Shown here: piece after piece, positions 40,329-48,963 of the stretch
How the letters are laid out: each line of letters begins with the position of its first letter
Position numbering within the stretch: the first letter of the stretch is position 1
NCBI RefSeq assembly: GCF_024055715.1
Contig: NZ_JAMXMV010000004.1
Location: forward strand, 62,001-126,000
Reading direction: 5' to 3'
Origin: Actinoallomurus soli
Lineage (GTDB): Bacteria > Actinomycetota > Actinomycetes > Streptosporangiales > Streptosporangiaceae
Length of the DNA stretch: 64,000 bases
The notes under the pieces: generated by a model
Seen by the model: the letters and a program-made list of their open reading frames with translations, nothing else
Databases searched by the model: none
Told to the model about the DNA's origin: nothing
Translations under genes and position numbers: made by a program

Positions 40329-40403
40329 GGGTCCCGGGTCTCCTGCGCCACCGGCCGTGGAGATCCCCGGCCTCCCGCGCGGCCGGCCGTGGAGATCCCC
40401 GCC
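40308..40403 (+). repeat. 32-bp tandem repeat at the merR 3' end
   Basis: Three exact-length 32-bp units start at 40308, 40340 and 40372. The first contains the last six codons and the TAA stop of merR; in the other two TAA has become TGG. Units 2 and 3 are nearly identical. Confidence 0.92.
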
Positions 40404-40474
40404 GCGCCGATGTCACATCTCGCGCGGCCGCGTCGTCAGAGGGGTGTCAGCACGCAGACGACGAGGAGAATCTC

Positions 40475-40945
40475 ATGGAAGCCCGGCTGAACTACTACGG
40501 CAACCCGGTCGCGGGGAATTTCGCGAAGTACATCAACTCCGCCGGCAAGGTGGTGACCGACTCGAGCCTGCCCGCCACGACGCAGGAGCTGGTGAAGATC
40601 CGCGCGAGCCAGATCAACGGCTGCTCGCTCTGCCTCGACATGCACACCAAGGACGCCGCGCACGCCGGGGAGACCGCGCTGCGCCTCAATCTGCTCGCGG
40701 CCTGGAGGGAGGCCAAGGTCTTCACCGAGGCCGAGCGGGCCGCCCTGGAACTCACCGAGCAGGGCACCCGCCTCGCCGACGCCGGTGGCGTCACCGACGA
40801 GGCCTGGGCGAACGCCGCCAAGCACTACGACGAGGAGCAGCTCGCCGCGCTGGTCTCCCTCATCGCCCTCATCAACACCTACAACCGCATGAACGCCATC
40901 ACCCAGCAGCCCGCGGGCGACTACCAGCCCGGCCAGTGGGGATGA
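40475..40945 (+). CDS. AhpD/carboxymuconolactone decarboxylase-family protein
   Basis: A 156-aa AhpD-like protein. The core motif INGCSLCLDMHTKDA carries the CxxC pair (Cys50 and Cys53) with His57, typical of peroxidase-type members that reduce alkyl hydroperoxides. All-helical sequence throughout. The ATG follows GAGGAGAATCTC. It is 147 bp after merR; whether MerR controls it is unknown. The physiological electron donor cannot be read here. Confidence 0.93.
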   Translation: MEARLNYYGNPVAGNFAKYINSAGKVVTDSSLPATTQELVKIRASQINGCSLCLDMHTKDAAHAGETALRLNLLAAWREAKVFTEAERAALELTEQGTRLADAGGVTDEAWANAAKHYDEEQLAALVSLIALINTYNRMNAITQQPAGDYQPGQWG

Positions 40946-41400
40946 TCATCGGTCCGCGGCGGCCCGCGCGGAGGAACCGCACGGGCCCGCCGCCGGCGCG
41001 TCCGCCGGCGTGAAACGGCGGGCCATCGCGTGCAGCCCCCGCCGAGGAGGCCGGATCGGGGCATTCCCCAGCCCATGGTCGCCCCGACCGGCCGTCCACG
41101 GGACACACCCGCGGGAGACCCGGACGGACTGCGGCCACCTCGGCGAGGGACGTCGGCCGCGCCACCCGAACCCCCGAGATCCAGATGACACGACCCGGGC
41201 GCCGGCGACCTCGGACCCCCTAGTGCGAGGACGCCGGCGCCCCGTCACAATGCAAAGGTACGCCGCGGATCGCGGCCGGTCGTCCCCCGCAAGGATGGAC
41301 CCGGGATCGTCCCAGAGGTGGACATCGGGGCACTCACGGCCGAGAAGGAATCGCCCCGTACGGTGAGGCGAACACCCCCGCGGGCAGGCGATAGTAAAGA
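40946..41400. other. Intergenic region before the histidine kinase gene
   Basis: 455 bp without a credible gene. At the left, GGCGGCCCG and CGGGCCCGCC near 40957-40995 can pair as a terminator for the AhpD-like gene. The right part should hold the promoter of the two-component operon. The kinase GTG at 41401 has no clear ribosome binding site, so a leaderless or near-leaderless transcript is possible. Confidence 0.55.
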
Positions 41401-42906
41401 GTGACCAGCGACAAGCCTGACTTCCTCCACGAGGCCGGACCGGCGGCGTGGCGCGTGGCCGCGCAGGTCGTGACCGCGGTGGGTCAGGTCCTTCTGTGGA
41501 TCCTCACCGGGGTCGGCCGGCTCCTGCGCCCGATCACCAACCGCCTCGTCGCCGCCCTGTACGGCAGAAGCACTCCACCTCCGGCGTCTCCGCCTTACGG
41601 CGGACCGCCCCCGTACGCCACCCCGGACGGCACCCTGTTCACGCGGCAGCCGGTGCCCCCGCCCGGAGCGCCCGCCCCGCCGGCGAGGCCGCCCAGGACG
41701 CCGCCGCTGCTGCGCTGGGCGCACGCCTGGCGCCGGTTCGGCGAGTCGTGGGCGTACGGCCCGGTGACCGGCGCGATCCTCGCCGTGGCGGCCCTGATCG
41801 AGCTGCCTCTGCACGATCTTCAGGTCGTGAGCCTGTCCGGCGCGTTCGCGCTTGCGGCGACGCTGCCGCTGATGTTCCGCCGCGAGTCGCTGCGGCCCGC
41901 GTCGGCGATCGTGCTGGGCGCGCTGGCCGCGGGCCTGCTGTCCGGGCAGCACGTCCTGCTGACGACGGCCTTCGCCGGGCTGTACACGTTGTACCTCCTC
42001 GCCCAGCAGTTGCCCCGCCAGTCCACGGGCGTGCTCGGCGTGTGCAGCGTCGTCGCCGTCGGCGTGGTCTACCTCGCCTCCGGCAGCCTGGACGACATCC
42101 CGTGGCTCGCCGGGTTCACGGCCGTGATCGCCGCCATCGGCCTGGGCGACGCCCGCCGTACGGTGGAGACCGCCGAGGCGAGCGTGGACGAGGAGCGCGA
42201 GCGCAGCAGCGAGACCCTCACCCAGCTCAACGCCGCCCAGCGCGAGCAGGCCATCCTGCGGGAGCGCGCCCGGATCGCCCGGGAGCTCCACGACGTGGTC
42301 GCGCACTCGGTCTCGATGATCGCCGTGCAGGCGGAGACGGCCCCGTACACGATGCGGGACCTGTCCCCCGAGGCCAAGAAGGGCTTCGGGGAGATCGCGG
42401 GCGCCGCGCGGGAGGCCCTGGAGGAGATGCGCCGCCTCCTGACCGTGCTGCGCGCCGAACCCGGCGCCGAGCCGGAGGTGACGCCGCAGCCGCGGCTCGA
42501 CCGGCTGGGCGAGCTCATCGACTCCCACCGCGGCGCGGGCGGCGACGCGCGGCTGACCGTACGCGGCAGCGCGCGGCCCCTGTCCACCACGATCGAGCTG
42601 TCGGCGTACCGGATCGTGCAGGAGGCCCTGACCAACGCGCGGCGGCACGCGCCGGGCGCGCAGGTGAACGTCGAGCTGGACTACCAGGGCGACCGGCTCG
42701 CCGTCCGCGTCACCGACGACGGCGCGACCGTCCCGCCCACGACGACGGTGAACACCGACGGCCGCACGAAGCTGATGGGCCACGGGCTCGTCGGCATGCG
42801 CGAGCGGGCGACGATGCTCGGCGGGCGTTTCGCGGCCGGTCCGCGGCCGGAAGGCGGATTCGCCGTGCAGGCCGAGCTTCCGGTAGGCCAGAATCGTCGA
42901 TCGTGA
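41401..42906 (+). CDS. NarL-type sensor histidine kinase
   Basis: A 501-aa membrane kinase. Residues 1-50 include one amphipathic or membrane segment; 55-102 is a proline-rich linker; about five membrane helices lie between 118 and 250. The dimerisation domain has phospho-acceptor His297 in ARIARELHDVVAHSVSMIAVQ (HisKA_3 type). The ATPase part has NARRHAPGAQVNVEL and a G-box MGHGLVGMRERATMLGG. The GTG start at 41401 is the only start consistent with the N-terminus. It overlaps its response regulator by GTGA. Signal unknown. Confidence 0.92.
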   Translation: MTSDKPDFLHEAGPAAWRVAAQVVTAVGQVLLWILTGVGRLLRPITNRLVAALYGRSTPPPASPPYGGPPPYATPDGTLFTRQPVPPPGAPAPPARPPRTPPLLRWAHAWRRFGESWAYGPVTGAILAVAALIELPLHDLQVVSLSGAFALAATLPLMFRRESLRPASAIVLGALAAGLLSGQHVLLTTAFAGLYTLYLLAQQLPRQSTGVLGVCSVVAVGVVYLASGSLDDIPWLAGFTAVIAAIGLGDARRTVETAEASVDEERERSSETLTQLNAAQREQAILRERARIARELHDVVAHSVSMIAVQAETAPYTMRDLSPEAKKGFGEIAGAAREALEEMRRLLTVLRAEPGAEPEVTPQPRLDRLGELIDSHRGAGGDARLTVRGSARPLSTTIELSAYRIVQEALTNARRHAPGAQVNVELDYQGDRLAVRVTDDGATVPPTTTVNTDGRTKLMGHGLVGMRERATMLGGRFAAGPRPEGGFAVQAELPVGQNRRS

Positions 42907-43574
42907 TCCGAGTGCTGATCGTCGACGACCAGACGATCGTCCGGGCCGGTTTCGCCGCCCTCCTGGCCGCCCAGCCGGACATCGACGTCGTCGGGCAGTG
43001 CGGTGACGGGCGGGAGGCCGTGCGCCTCGCCGAGACCCACCGGCCCGACGTCGTGCTGATGGACATCAGGATGCCGAAGATGGACGGCATCGAGGCCACC
43101 CGGCGCATCCTCGCCGACCCGGCCGGCGCGTCGGCGCGCGTGCTCGTGCTGACGACGTTCGACGTGGACGAGTACGTCTACGAGGCGCTGTCCGCCGGGG
43201 CGAGCGGCTTCCTGCTGAAGGACTCGACCGCCGACGACCTGGTGGCCGCCGTACGCGTGGTCGCCCGGGGCGACGCCCTCCTGGCCCCGCAGGTGACGGG
43301 GCGGCTGATCCGGGAGTTCGCGCGCCAGCGCCGCGACCGGCCGAAGCCCGTCCCGGCGCTGGCGACGCTGACCGCACGCGAGACCGAGGTCCTCCAGCTG
43401 ATCGCCGGAGGCCTGTCCAACGCCGAGATCGCCGCGCGTCTCGTGGTGAGCGAGCACACGGTCAAGACGCACGTCGCCCGCGTGTTCACCAAGCTCGGCC
43501 TGCGCGACCGCGCCCAGGCCGTCGTCCTGGCCTACGAGTCCGGCCTGGTCACCCCGGGCGGCGCCGCCCCATAG
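42903..43574 (+). CDS. NarL/LuxR-type response regulator
   Basis: A 223-aa response regulator paired with the preceding kinase. The receiver domain has DD at 8-9, phospho-acceptor Asp54 in [13 protein letters not shown] and Lys in FLLKDS. The LuxR helix-turn-helix is LTARETEVLQLIAGGLSNAEIAARLVVSEHTVKTHVARVF. The GTG start overlaps the kinase stop by GTGA, ensuring balanced synthesis. The stop lies 5 bp from the convergent cation-efflux gene. Confidence 0.95.
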   Translation: MIRVLIVDDQTIVRAGFAALLAAQPDIDVVGQCGDGREAVRLAETHRPDVVLMDIRMPKMDGIEATRRILADPAGASARVLVLTTFDVDEYVYEALSAGASGFLLKDSTADDLVAAVRVVARGDALLAPQVTGRLIREFARQRRDRPKPVPALATLTARETEVLQLIAGGLSNAEIAARLVVSEHTVKTHVARVFTKLGLRDRAQAVVLAYESGLVTPGGAAP

Positions 43575-43579
43575 CCGGA

Positions 43580-44521
43580 TCAGGCCTGGCGGCCGGGCTC
43601 CGGGGAGAGGGCGGAGCGGTCCAGGTCGGGTTCGAGGTAGATGTGGCGGGCCATCGGGACGGCGGTCCGTACGCGCTTCTCGGCCGCGTCGATCGCCCGG
43701 GCGACCTCGGCGGCGGTGTCGTCGTGGGTGACCGCGATCTTGGCGGCGACGAGCAGCTCCTCCGGGCCGACGTGCAGCGTCCGGATGTGGATCACCCGGT
43801 CGACCTCCTCGACCGACTCCAGCTCGGTCACGATCTGCTTCTCCACCTCGGTGGCCGCGGCCTCGCCGATGAGCAGGCTCTTGGTCTCGACGGCCAGCAC
43901 GATCGCCACGAACGCCAGCAGAACGCCGATGGCCATCGAGCCGACGCCGTCCCAGACGCCGTTGCCGGTGACGACCGCCAGCGCGACGCAGATCAGGGCG
44001 ATGACCAGGCCCAGCAGGGCCGCGGAGTCCTCCAGGAGCACGACCGGCAGCTCGGGCGCCTTCGCGCGGCGGATGTAGGACACCCAGCTCTGCCCGCCCC
44101 GCGTGCGGCTCGCCTCCTTCATCGCCGTACGGAACGAGGAGCCTTCGAGGAGGATCCCGAGAATCAGCACGGCGAACGCCCAGATCGGGTCCTCGACGTC
44201 GTGCGGGTCGATGACCTTGTGCCAGCCCTCGTACAGCGAGAACAGCGCGCCGACGGTGAACAGCACGACGGCGACGATGAAGGCGTAGAAGTAGCGCTCG
44301 CTGCCGTAGCCGAACGGGTGCTCACGGGTCCTGGCCCGCTTGGACCGCTTGCTGCCGAGCAGCAGGAGGCCCTGGTTGCCCGAGTCGGCGATCGAGTGCA
44401 CGCCCTCGGCCATCATCGACGCCGATCCGGTGAACGCGAACGCCACGAACTTCGCAGCAGCGATGCCGAGGTTCGCCCCGAGCGCCGCGATGATCGCCTT
44501 GGTACCGCCTTCAGCACTCAC
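43580..44521 (-). CDS. Cation diffusion facilitator family transporter
   Basis: A 313-aa CDF-family membrane protein with about six helices, expected to export divalent metal by proton exchange. Seen: ASMMAEGVHSIADSGNQ in helix 2, the HPFGYGSERYFYAF motif, LEDSAALLGLVIAL in helix 5 and a cytoplasmic C-terminal domain (about 215-305). The metal-site HxxxD and DxxxD patterns are partly altered (EGVHSIAD and EDSAALLG), so the metal is uncertain. Starts with GTG at 44521. Convergent with the response regulator with only 5 bp between stops. Confidence 0.92.
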   Translation of the reverse strand: MSAEGGTKAIIAALGANLGIAAAKFVAFAFTGSASMMAEGVHSIADSGNQGLLLLGSKRSKRARTREHPFGYGSERYFYAFIVAVVLFTVGALFSLYEGWHKVIDPHDVEDPIWAFAVLILGILLEGSSFRTAMKEASRTRGGQSWVSYIRRAKAPELPVVLLEDSAALLGLVIALICVALAVVTGNGVWDGVGSMAIGVLLAFVAIVLAVETKSLLIGEAAATEVEKQIVTELESVEEVDRVIHIRTLHVGPEELLVAAKIAVTHDDTAAEVARAIDAAEKRVRTAVPMARHIYLEPDLDRSALSPEPGRQA

Positions 44522-44554
44522 GGTCGCTCCCGTCCATCGCGCGGCCGGTGTTAC

Positions 44555-45703
44555 TCACAGGGTCCTCTCTTCGGGCTCCCGGACGGTCGCCGACGGATCG
44601 ACGCCGACGGCCAGTGCCAGGTAGACGCTGATGTAGTCGATGTGCGCGATGAGCCCGGCGAGCCGCTCCAGGGGATGGGTGCCCCTGGTCGTCAGCTCCA
44701 CCACGGGGACGGCGCGGTCGCGGGCGAACTCGGCGGCGAGCTCCCGCCGCCTGGTCACCTGCGGGTGCTCCTCGACGTCGTTGAGGAGCACGAGCGACAG
44801 CCGGGTCGGCTCCGGTTCCTCGACCCGGTCGCGGAAGAAGTCCTCCTCGGCGGAGCCGCCGGAGCCGCCGGAGCCGGCGGCGAACGGGCCGTCGAACATC
44901 GCCGCCTGGTCGTGCCAGGCCGCCGGCAGCTCACCGTGGAGGGCGGGGCACCCGGCGTTCGCCGCGAGCTGGCTCGCGAACCGGTGGGCGGCCGCCCCCG
45001 TCATCGGTGACGTACCCCAGATGACGGGCACCGACCCGGCGAGCTCCAGGGCGACCTGCTTGGCCGGGTTGACGAACGACTCGCTCGCCGGGCGGCACTG
45101 GTGGCTCATGTCCTCCAGCGTCCCGGCCGTCCGTTCGAGGGCCTCCGCGGTGATGTCGACCAGGTCGAGCGCCCGCGCGGCCAGCAGCAGCGGGACGGTC
45201 AGGCCCCACAGCATCGCCCGCTCCGGCCCGGCCGCCCGCACGGGCACGAACGGCACCCCCGCCTGGACGGCGATCTCCGCCAGCGGTGATCCGGCCGCGC
45301 CGACGCACAGCAGCCGGCAGCCCCGGCGCACGGCCTCGACGGCCGCCGCCAGGGTCTCCTCGGTGCCGCCCGGCCCGGACACGGCGATGACCAGGTCGGC
45401 CGCGCCGACCCAGCCGGGGAGCCGGTGACCTCGCACGGTCGTGATCGGCACGCGGCAGCCCTGCCCGCAGACGGCCGCCAGCATCTCGCCGGCGAGGCCG
45501 GAGCCGCTGGTGCCGACCACCACGATGGCACGGGGACGGCCGCCCTGGGCGATGCGTTCGACGCCCGCCTCGGCGGTGTACAGCTGGGCCTCGCGGACCT
45601 GCGCCGCGGCCGAGGCGACGCGCCGCAGCATCTCTCCGGGATCGGCGGCCGCCAGCGCCTCGGCGTCGTCGAGGCGGCCGGGGTCGACCTCGACAGAACT
45701 CAT
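44555..45703 (-). CDS. SIS-domain mannose-6-phosphate isomerase
   Basis: A 382-aa SIS-domain protein of the bifunctional phosphoglucose/phosphomannose isomerase type that supplies mannose-6-P in many actinobacteria. It shows VVGTSGSGLAGEMLAAV, VIWGTSPMTGAAAHRFASQLAANA, NDVEEHPQVTRRRELA and the C-terminal IDYISVYLALAVGVDPSATV motif characteristic of this family. It lies after the Trm112-like gene and phosphomannomutase gene, in mannose order. The residues 296-303 GSGGSGGS insert is a flexible linker. A role in GDP-mannose supply is consistent with manC at 62.5 kb. Confidence 0.9.
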   Translation of the reverse strand: MSSVEVDPGRLDDAEALAAADPGEMLRRVASAAAQVREAQLYTAEAGVERIAQGGRPRAIVVVGTSGSGLAGEMLAAVCGQGCRVPITTVRGHRLPGWVGAADLVIAVSGPGGTEETLAAAVEAVRRGCRLLCVGAAGSPLAEIAVQAGVPFVPVRAAGPERAMLWGLTVPLLLAARALDLVDITAEALERTAGTLEDMSHQCRPASESFVNPAKQVALELAGSVPVIWGTSPMTGAAAHRFASQLAANAGCPALHGELPAAWHDQAAMFDGPFAAGSGGSGGSAEEDFFRDRVEEPEPTRLSLVLLNDVEEHPQVTRRRELAAEFARDRAVPVVELTTRGTHPLERLAGLIAHIDYISVYLALAVGVDPSATVREPEERTL

Positions 45704-45704
45704 G

Positions 45705-45878
45705 TCAGGCCGGGGTCCGCGCCTGGTCGACCAGGAGGACGGGGATGTCGTCGCGCACCGGGTAGGCGTACTTGCAGGTGCCGGTGCAGACGAGCTCGTC
45801 GGCCGCCTCGTCGGTCTTCAGCTCACCCCGGCAGTTGGGGCAGGCCAGGATCTCCAGCAGCCAGGAGTCGATCTTCAA
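45705..45878 (-). CDS. Trm112-family zinc-finger protein
   Basis: A 57-aa protein with a Trm112 fold: [20 protein letters not shown], then [22 protein letters not shown], four cysteines in two pairs for zinc. In eukaryotes Trm112 activates methyltransferases; the bacterial role is less clear. The TTG start at 45878 follows AAAGGAAG and overlaps the phosphomannomutase stop by TTGA. It is 1 bp from the PMI start. The three genes form one translational unit. Confidence 0.88.
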   Translation of the reverse strand: MKIDSWLLEILACPNCRGELKTDEAADELVCTGTCKYAYPVRDDIPVLLVDQARTPA

Positions 45879-47248
45879 CGTTCTTCCTTTCGCACCACGG
45901 CGAGCACTTCGTCGCGCACCGCGGCCATGGTCTCGGGGTCGGCCGCCTCGGCGTTGAGGCGGAGGAGGGGTTCGGTGTTGGACGGTCGCAGGTTGAACCA
46001 CCAGTCGGCGTGCCCGACCGTGAGACCGTCGAGTTCGTCCACGGTAACGCCGGGCCGCCCCGCGAACTCCGCGCGTACCCGCGCCGTCGCCGCCGCCTGG
46101 TCGGCGACCTCGGAGTTGATCTCACCGGACGCGGTGTACGGGCTGTAGGCGGCGAGCAGCGCGGACAGCGGGCGCTCCTGCTCGCCGAGCGCGGCGAGGA
46201 CGTGCAGCGCGGCGAGCATGCCGGAGTCGGCGAACCAGAAGTCGCGGAAGTAGTAGTGGGCGGAGTGCTCGCCGCCGAAGACGGCGCCGGCCTCGGCCAT
46301 CGTCTGCTTGATGAACGAGTGCCCGACCCGGGTACGGACGGGCTCCCCGCCGTGCTCCCGGATGATCTCCGGCACGGCGCGCGAGGTGATGAGGTTGTGC
46401 ACGATCCGCGCGCCGGGGTGCTTGGCCAGCTCCCGTACGGCGACCAGGGCGGTGATGGCGGAGGGCGTGACGGGCTCGCCGCGCTCGTCCACGACGAAGC
46501 AGCGGTCGGCGTCGCCGTCGAAGGCCAGCCCGAGGTCGGCTCCGTGCTCGCGCACCGCCGCCTGGAGGTCGCGGAGGTTCTCCGGCTCGATCGGGTTGGC
46601 CTCGTGGTTCGGGAACGTGCCGTCGAGCTCGAAGTACAGGGGCACCAGGTCGATCGGCAGACCCGCGAACACCCCCGGCACCGTGTGCCCGGCCATGCCG
46701 TTGCCGGCGTCCACGACGACCTTGAGCGGGCGAATGCCCGACAGGTCGACGAGGGACCGCAGGTGCGCGGAGTACCCCGGGAGCAGGTCCGACCTGCGGA
46801 CCGTGCCCGCCGGGCCGTCGTGGGCGGGGACGCCCTCCTCGACGAGCCGGCGCATCTCACCGAGCCCGGTGTCCCTGCTGATCGGCCGGGCGCCCGCCCG
46901 GCACAGCTTGATCCCGTTGTACCGGGCCGGGTTGTGGCTGGCGGTGAACATCGCGCCGGGCAGGCCGAGACTGCCGCTGGCGTAGTAGAGCAGGTCGGTC
47001 GAGCCGAGGCCCGCCTCCGTCACGTCGGCGCCCTGGGCGGTGGCGCCCCGCGCGAACGCCGCGGACAGCGGGCCCGACGAGGTGCGCATGTCGTGGGCGG
47101 TGACGATCGCCGTGGCGCCGGTGACGCGCACGAACGCGGCGCCGGCCGCCTCGGCTATCCGCTCGTCGAACTCATCGGGCACGACCCCCCGGACGTCGTA
47201 CGCCTTGAAGATCTTGGCCAGGTCGCCCACGCGCGCCCCCCTGCTCAC
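45875..47248 (-). CDS. manB: Phosphomannomutase/phosphoglucomutase
   Basis: A 457-aa alpha-D-phosphohexomutase making mannose-1-P for GDP-mannose. The phosphoserine loop is [15 protein letters not shown], the magnesium site [15 protein letters not shown], the sugar-binding [10 protein letters not shown] and the phosphate-binding [14 protein letters not shown]. The first usable start is GTG at 47248; a GTG at 47230, just before [14 protein letters not shown], also fits the family. It overlaps the Trm112 gene. Equivalent to Rv3257c in the mycobacterial order. Confidence 0.95.
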   Translation of the reverse strand: MSRGARVGDLAKIFKAYDVRGVVPDEFDERIAEAAGAAFVRVTGATAIVTAHDMRTSSGPLSAAFARGATAQGADVTEAGLGSTDLLYYASGSLGLPGAMFTASHNPARYNGIKLCRAGARPISRDTGLGEMRRLVEEGVPAHDGPAGTVRRSDLLPGYSAHLRSLVDLSGIRPLKVVVDAGNGMAGHTVPGVFAGLPIDLVPLYFELDGTFPNHEANPIEPENLRDLQAAVREHGADLGLAFDGDADRCFVVDERGEPVTPSAITALVAVRELAKHPGARIVHNLITSRAVPEIIREHGGEPVRTRVGHSFIKQTMAEAGAVFGGEHSAHYYFRDFWFADSGMLAALHVLAALGEQERPLSALLAAYSPYTASGEINSEVADQAAATARVRAEFAGRPGVTVDELDGLTVGHADWWFNLRPSNTEPLLRLNAEAADPETMAAVRDEVLAVVRKEER

Positions 47249-47291
47249 GGCCCGGTCGTCGCTTTGCGGTCATGAGCCTACCGGGAGCGGA

Positions 47292-47672
47292 TCAGGGCTT
47301 GCGGGGCGTGTCGGAGCGGAGGGGCGTGTCGGATCGGAGGACCCGAAGATGGCCGCGCCGGCCGACCTCGATGCCCTGCCCGACCGGCTCCTCCCGCGGC
47401 GTGGCCGGCTTGGCGGCCTCGCGGACGGCGTTGGCCAGGGCTTCGAGATCGTCGCTGGTCGGCTCGGACTCTTCGGCGGGGAGGCGGACGAGCTCCCAGC
47501 CGACGGGGGCGGTCAGGCGCTCGGCGTGCTCGGCGCAGAGGTCATAGCAGTGCGGCTCGACGTACGCTGCCAGCGGGCCCAGAACAGCGGTCGAGTCGGC
47601 GTAGACGTACGTGAGCGTGTAGACAGCAGACTGCTTGCACGCGGTGCGGGAGCAGATGCGGACGGGGCTCAC
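47292..47672 (-). CDS. DUF3499 family protein
   Basis: A 126-aa member of DUF3499 (Rv3258c-like), conserved between manB and the zincin-like gene in actinobacteria. The N-terminus VRICSRTACKQSAVYTLTYVYADSTAVLGPL and the CYDLCAEHAERLTAP segment, with four cysteines, suggest metal binding. The tail carries a tandem repeat of a 6-aa unit (RSDTPL) encoded by an 18-bp duplication at 47303-47338, close to the stop codon. Function unknown. Confidence 0.93.
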   Translation of the reverse strand: MSPVRICSRTACKQSAVYTLTYVYADSTAVLGPLAAYVEPHCYDLCAEHAERLTAPVGWELVRLPAEESEPTSDDLEALANAVREAAKPATPREEPVGQGIEVGRRGHLRVLRSDTPLRSDTPRKP

Positions 47673-47817
47673 GACGGGAACGTATCTCCTCCTGCCGCCC
47701 CTGCGCCACTATCCTCACTTCGTGTCGCCGTATTTCCGGCGCGCGACCGCATAACGGATCTTTGTGCGGGGGACGGTCAGGCCAGGTCCGGACTATGCTC
47801 AAGGAGTGCGATCCCGG

Positions 47818-48249
47818 GTGACACGCTCCAGCACACGCCGCCGCGACCGCCGTGGGCGCGGCATGCGCGGACCGCTCACGCCGCCCGATGCGCCGATCTC
47901 CCGGACCCGCGCCGAGCGCTTCGACGATCTGGTCCGCGATGAGGCGCGCCGGCTCGAGCAACGGTGGAGCCGCGAGTTGACGGGTGTCGAGTTCGCCGTC
48001 GAAGAGGTTCCGCCCGTCGAGCCGTGGGCGGACGCCGCCGATCCGGTCCCGCTCGGACGCCTGCTGCCCGCGGCGGACGACAGGCCGGCGCGGATCGTGG
48101 TGTACCGGCGGCCGGTGGAGGCGCGTGGCGGCGACGACGAGCGCGACCGCGCCCGCCTGGTCCGCGACGTGGTCGTCGAGGAGGTCGCGGACCTGCTCGG
48201 CCTCGCGCCGGAGTCCGTCGACCCGACCTACGACTCCCGCGACGACTGA
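47818..48249 (+). CDS. Zincin-like metallopeptidase family protein with degenerate motif
   Basis: A protein of about 143 aa of the small metallopeptidase family (Rv3259-like). After a basic N-terminus it has the family core TRAERFDDLVRDEARRLEQRW and ends RDVVVEEVADLLGLAPESVDPTYDSRDD. Where a zincin has HExxH, this sequence has VEEVADLL, with no histidine, so zinc-dependent catalysis is unlikely. The GTG at 47818 was chosen over a longer frame because of AAGGAG about 11 bp upstream. Its stop codon is inside a 16-bp repeat. Confidence 0.85.
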   Translation: MTRSSTRRRDRRGRGMRGPLTPPDAPISRTRAERFDDLVRDEARRLEQRWSRELTGVEFAVEEVPPVEPWADAADPVPLGRLLPAADDRPARIVVYRRPVEARGGDDERDRARLVRDVVVEEVADLLGLAPESVDPTYDSRDD

Positions 48250-48293
48250 GACGTGGTCGGCCGAGACGGCTGACCGGCTGAGACGTGGTCGGC
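48246..48293 (+). repeat. Direct repeat at the zincin-like gene stop codon
   Basis: CTGAGACGTGGTCGGC occurs at 48246-48261 and again at 48278-48293, a period of 32 bp. The first copy contains the gene's TGA stop; the second repeats it. Confidence 0.85.
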
Positions 48294-48477
48294 TGGAACG
48301 ATCCCACCGCCGGTCCCGATCGGCGGGCATGGGCGTTGCGAGGCTCTGCGTGGGACTTCCGGGGCGCCGCGGCCGTGGGCCTTCGGTGCCGCCGGGGCCC
48401 GCCGGACCGCGTCAGAGCCGTCCGGCAGGACCCCGGTGAAACGTCACCGCGGGCGTCATACGCCGCGAATGCGGGTT

Positions 48478-48741
48478 TCAGCCTGCAGCGCGCTTGAGCT
48501 TCCGGCGTTCACGTTCGGACAGACCTCCCCAGATCCCGAACCGCTCGTCATGCCCCAGCGCATATTCCAAGCATTCCGCCCGCACCTCACAGGCACGGCA
48601 CACTTTCTTGGCTTCACGGGTCGAGCCACCCTTTTCCGGAAAAAAAGCTTCCGGGTCGGTTTGCGCGCACAGGGCGCGCTCCTGCCAGCCCAACTCTTCG
48701 CCTTCTGCACCGTGCGCCAGCGGGATGAGCACTTCGCTCAC
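48478..48741 (-). CDS. WhiB-family iron-sulfur transcriptional regulator
   Basis: An 87-aa WhiB-like protein. Four cysteines for a [4Fe-4S] cluster: Cys25, Cys48, Cys51 and Cys57 (pattern C-22-C-2-C-5-C), then the GIWGGLSERERRKLKR signature. Position between the zincin-like gene and fbiA, as for Rv3260c, points to the WhiB2/WhmD subgroup linked with septation and sporulation. The GTG start at 48741 follows GAGGAGG. A 12-bp palindrome in its upstream region could be an operator. Confidence 0.96.
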   Translation of the reverse strand: MSEVLIPLAHGAEGEELGWQERALCAQTDPEAFFPEKGGSTREAKKVCRACEVRAECLEYALGHDERFGIWGGLSERERRKLKRAAG

Positions 48742-48828
48742 AGACGCACCTCCTCGCCCCGTGGAGTCCCCCCCTGGTCACCTTCCCCGACACAGTCCCC
48801 CGGGAAGGCAGAACTACACCCATGAAAT

Positions 48829-48840
48829 TACACGCGTGTA
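48829..48840. promoter_or_regulatory. Palindrome upstream of whiB
   Basis: TACACGCGTGTA is a perfect 12-bp palindrome 88 bp upstream of the whiB start. It partly resembles BldD boxes (TnACnC-GnGTnA) but lacks the central base. whiB is a known BldD target in Streptomyces; the assignment here is weak. Confidence 0.45.
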
Positions 48841-48963
48841 TGACCAGGGACGTCAAGCCGAATGGGCACGGTGCGGTGTGTCACGACGCAAAGTCGTGCT
48901 GACCTGCGGAGACGATCAGTGACTCCACAGAACCCCGCGGTTATGCGTTCCTGCCGTCGCCGA

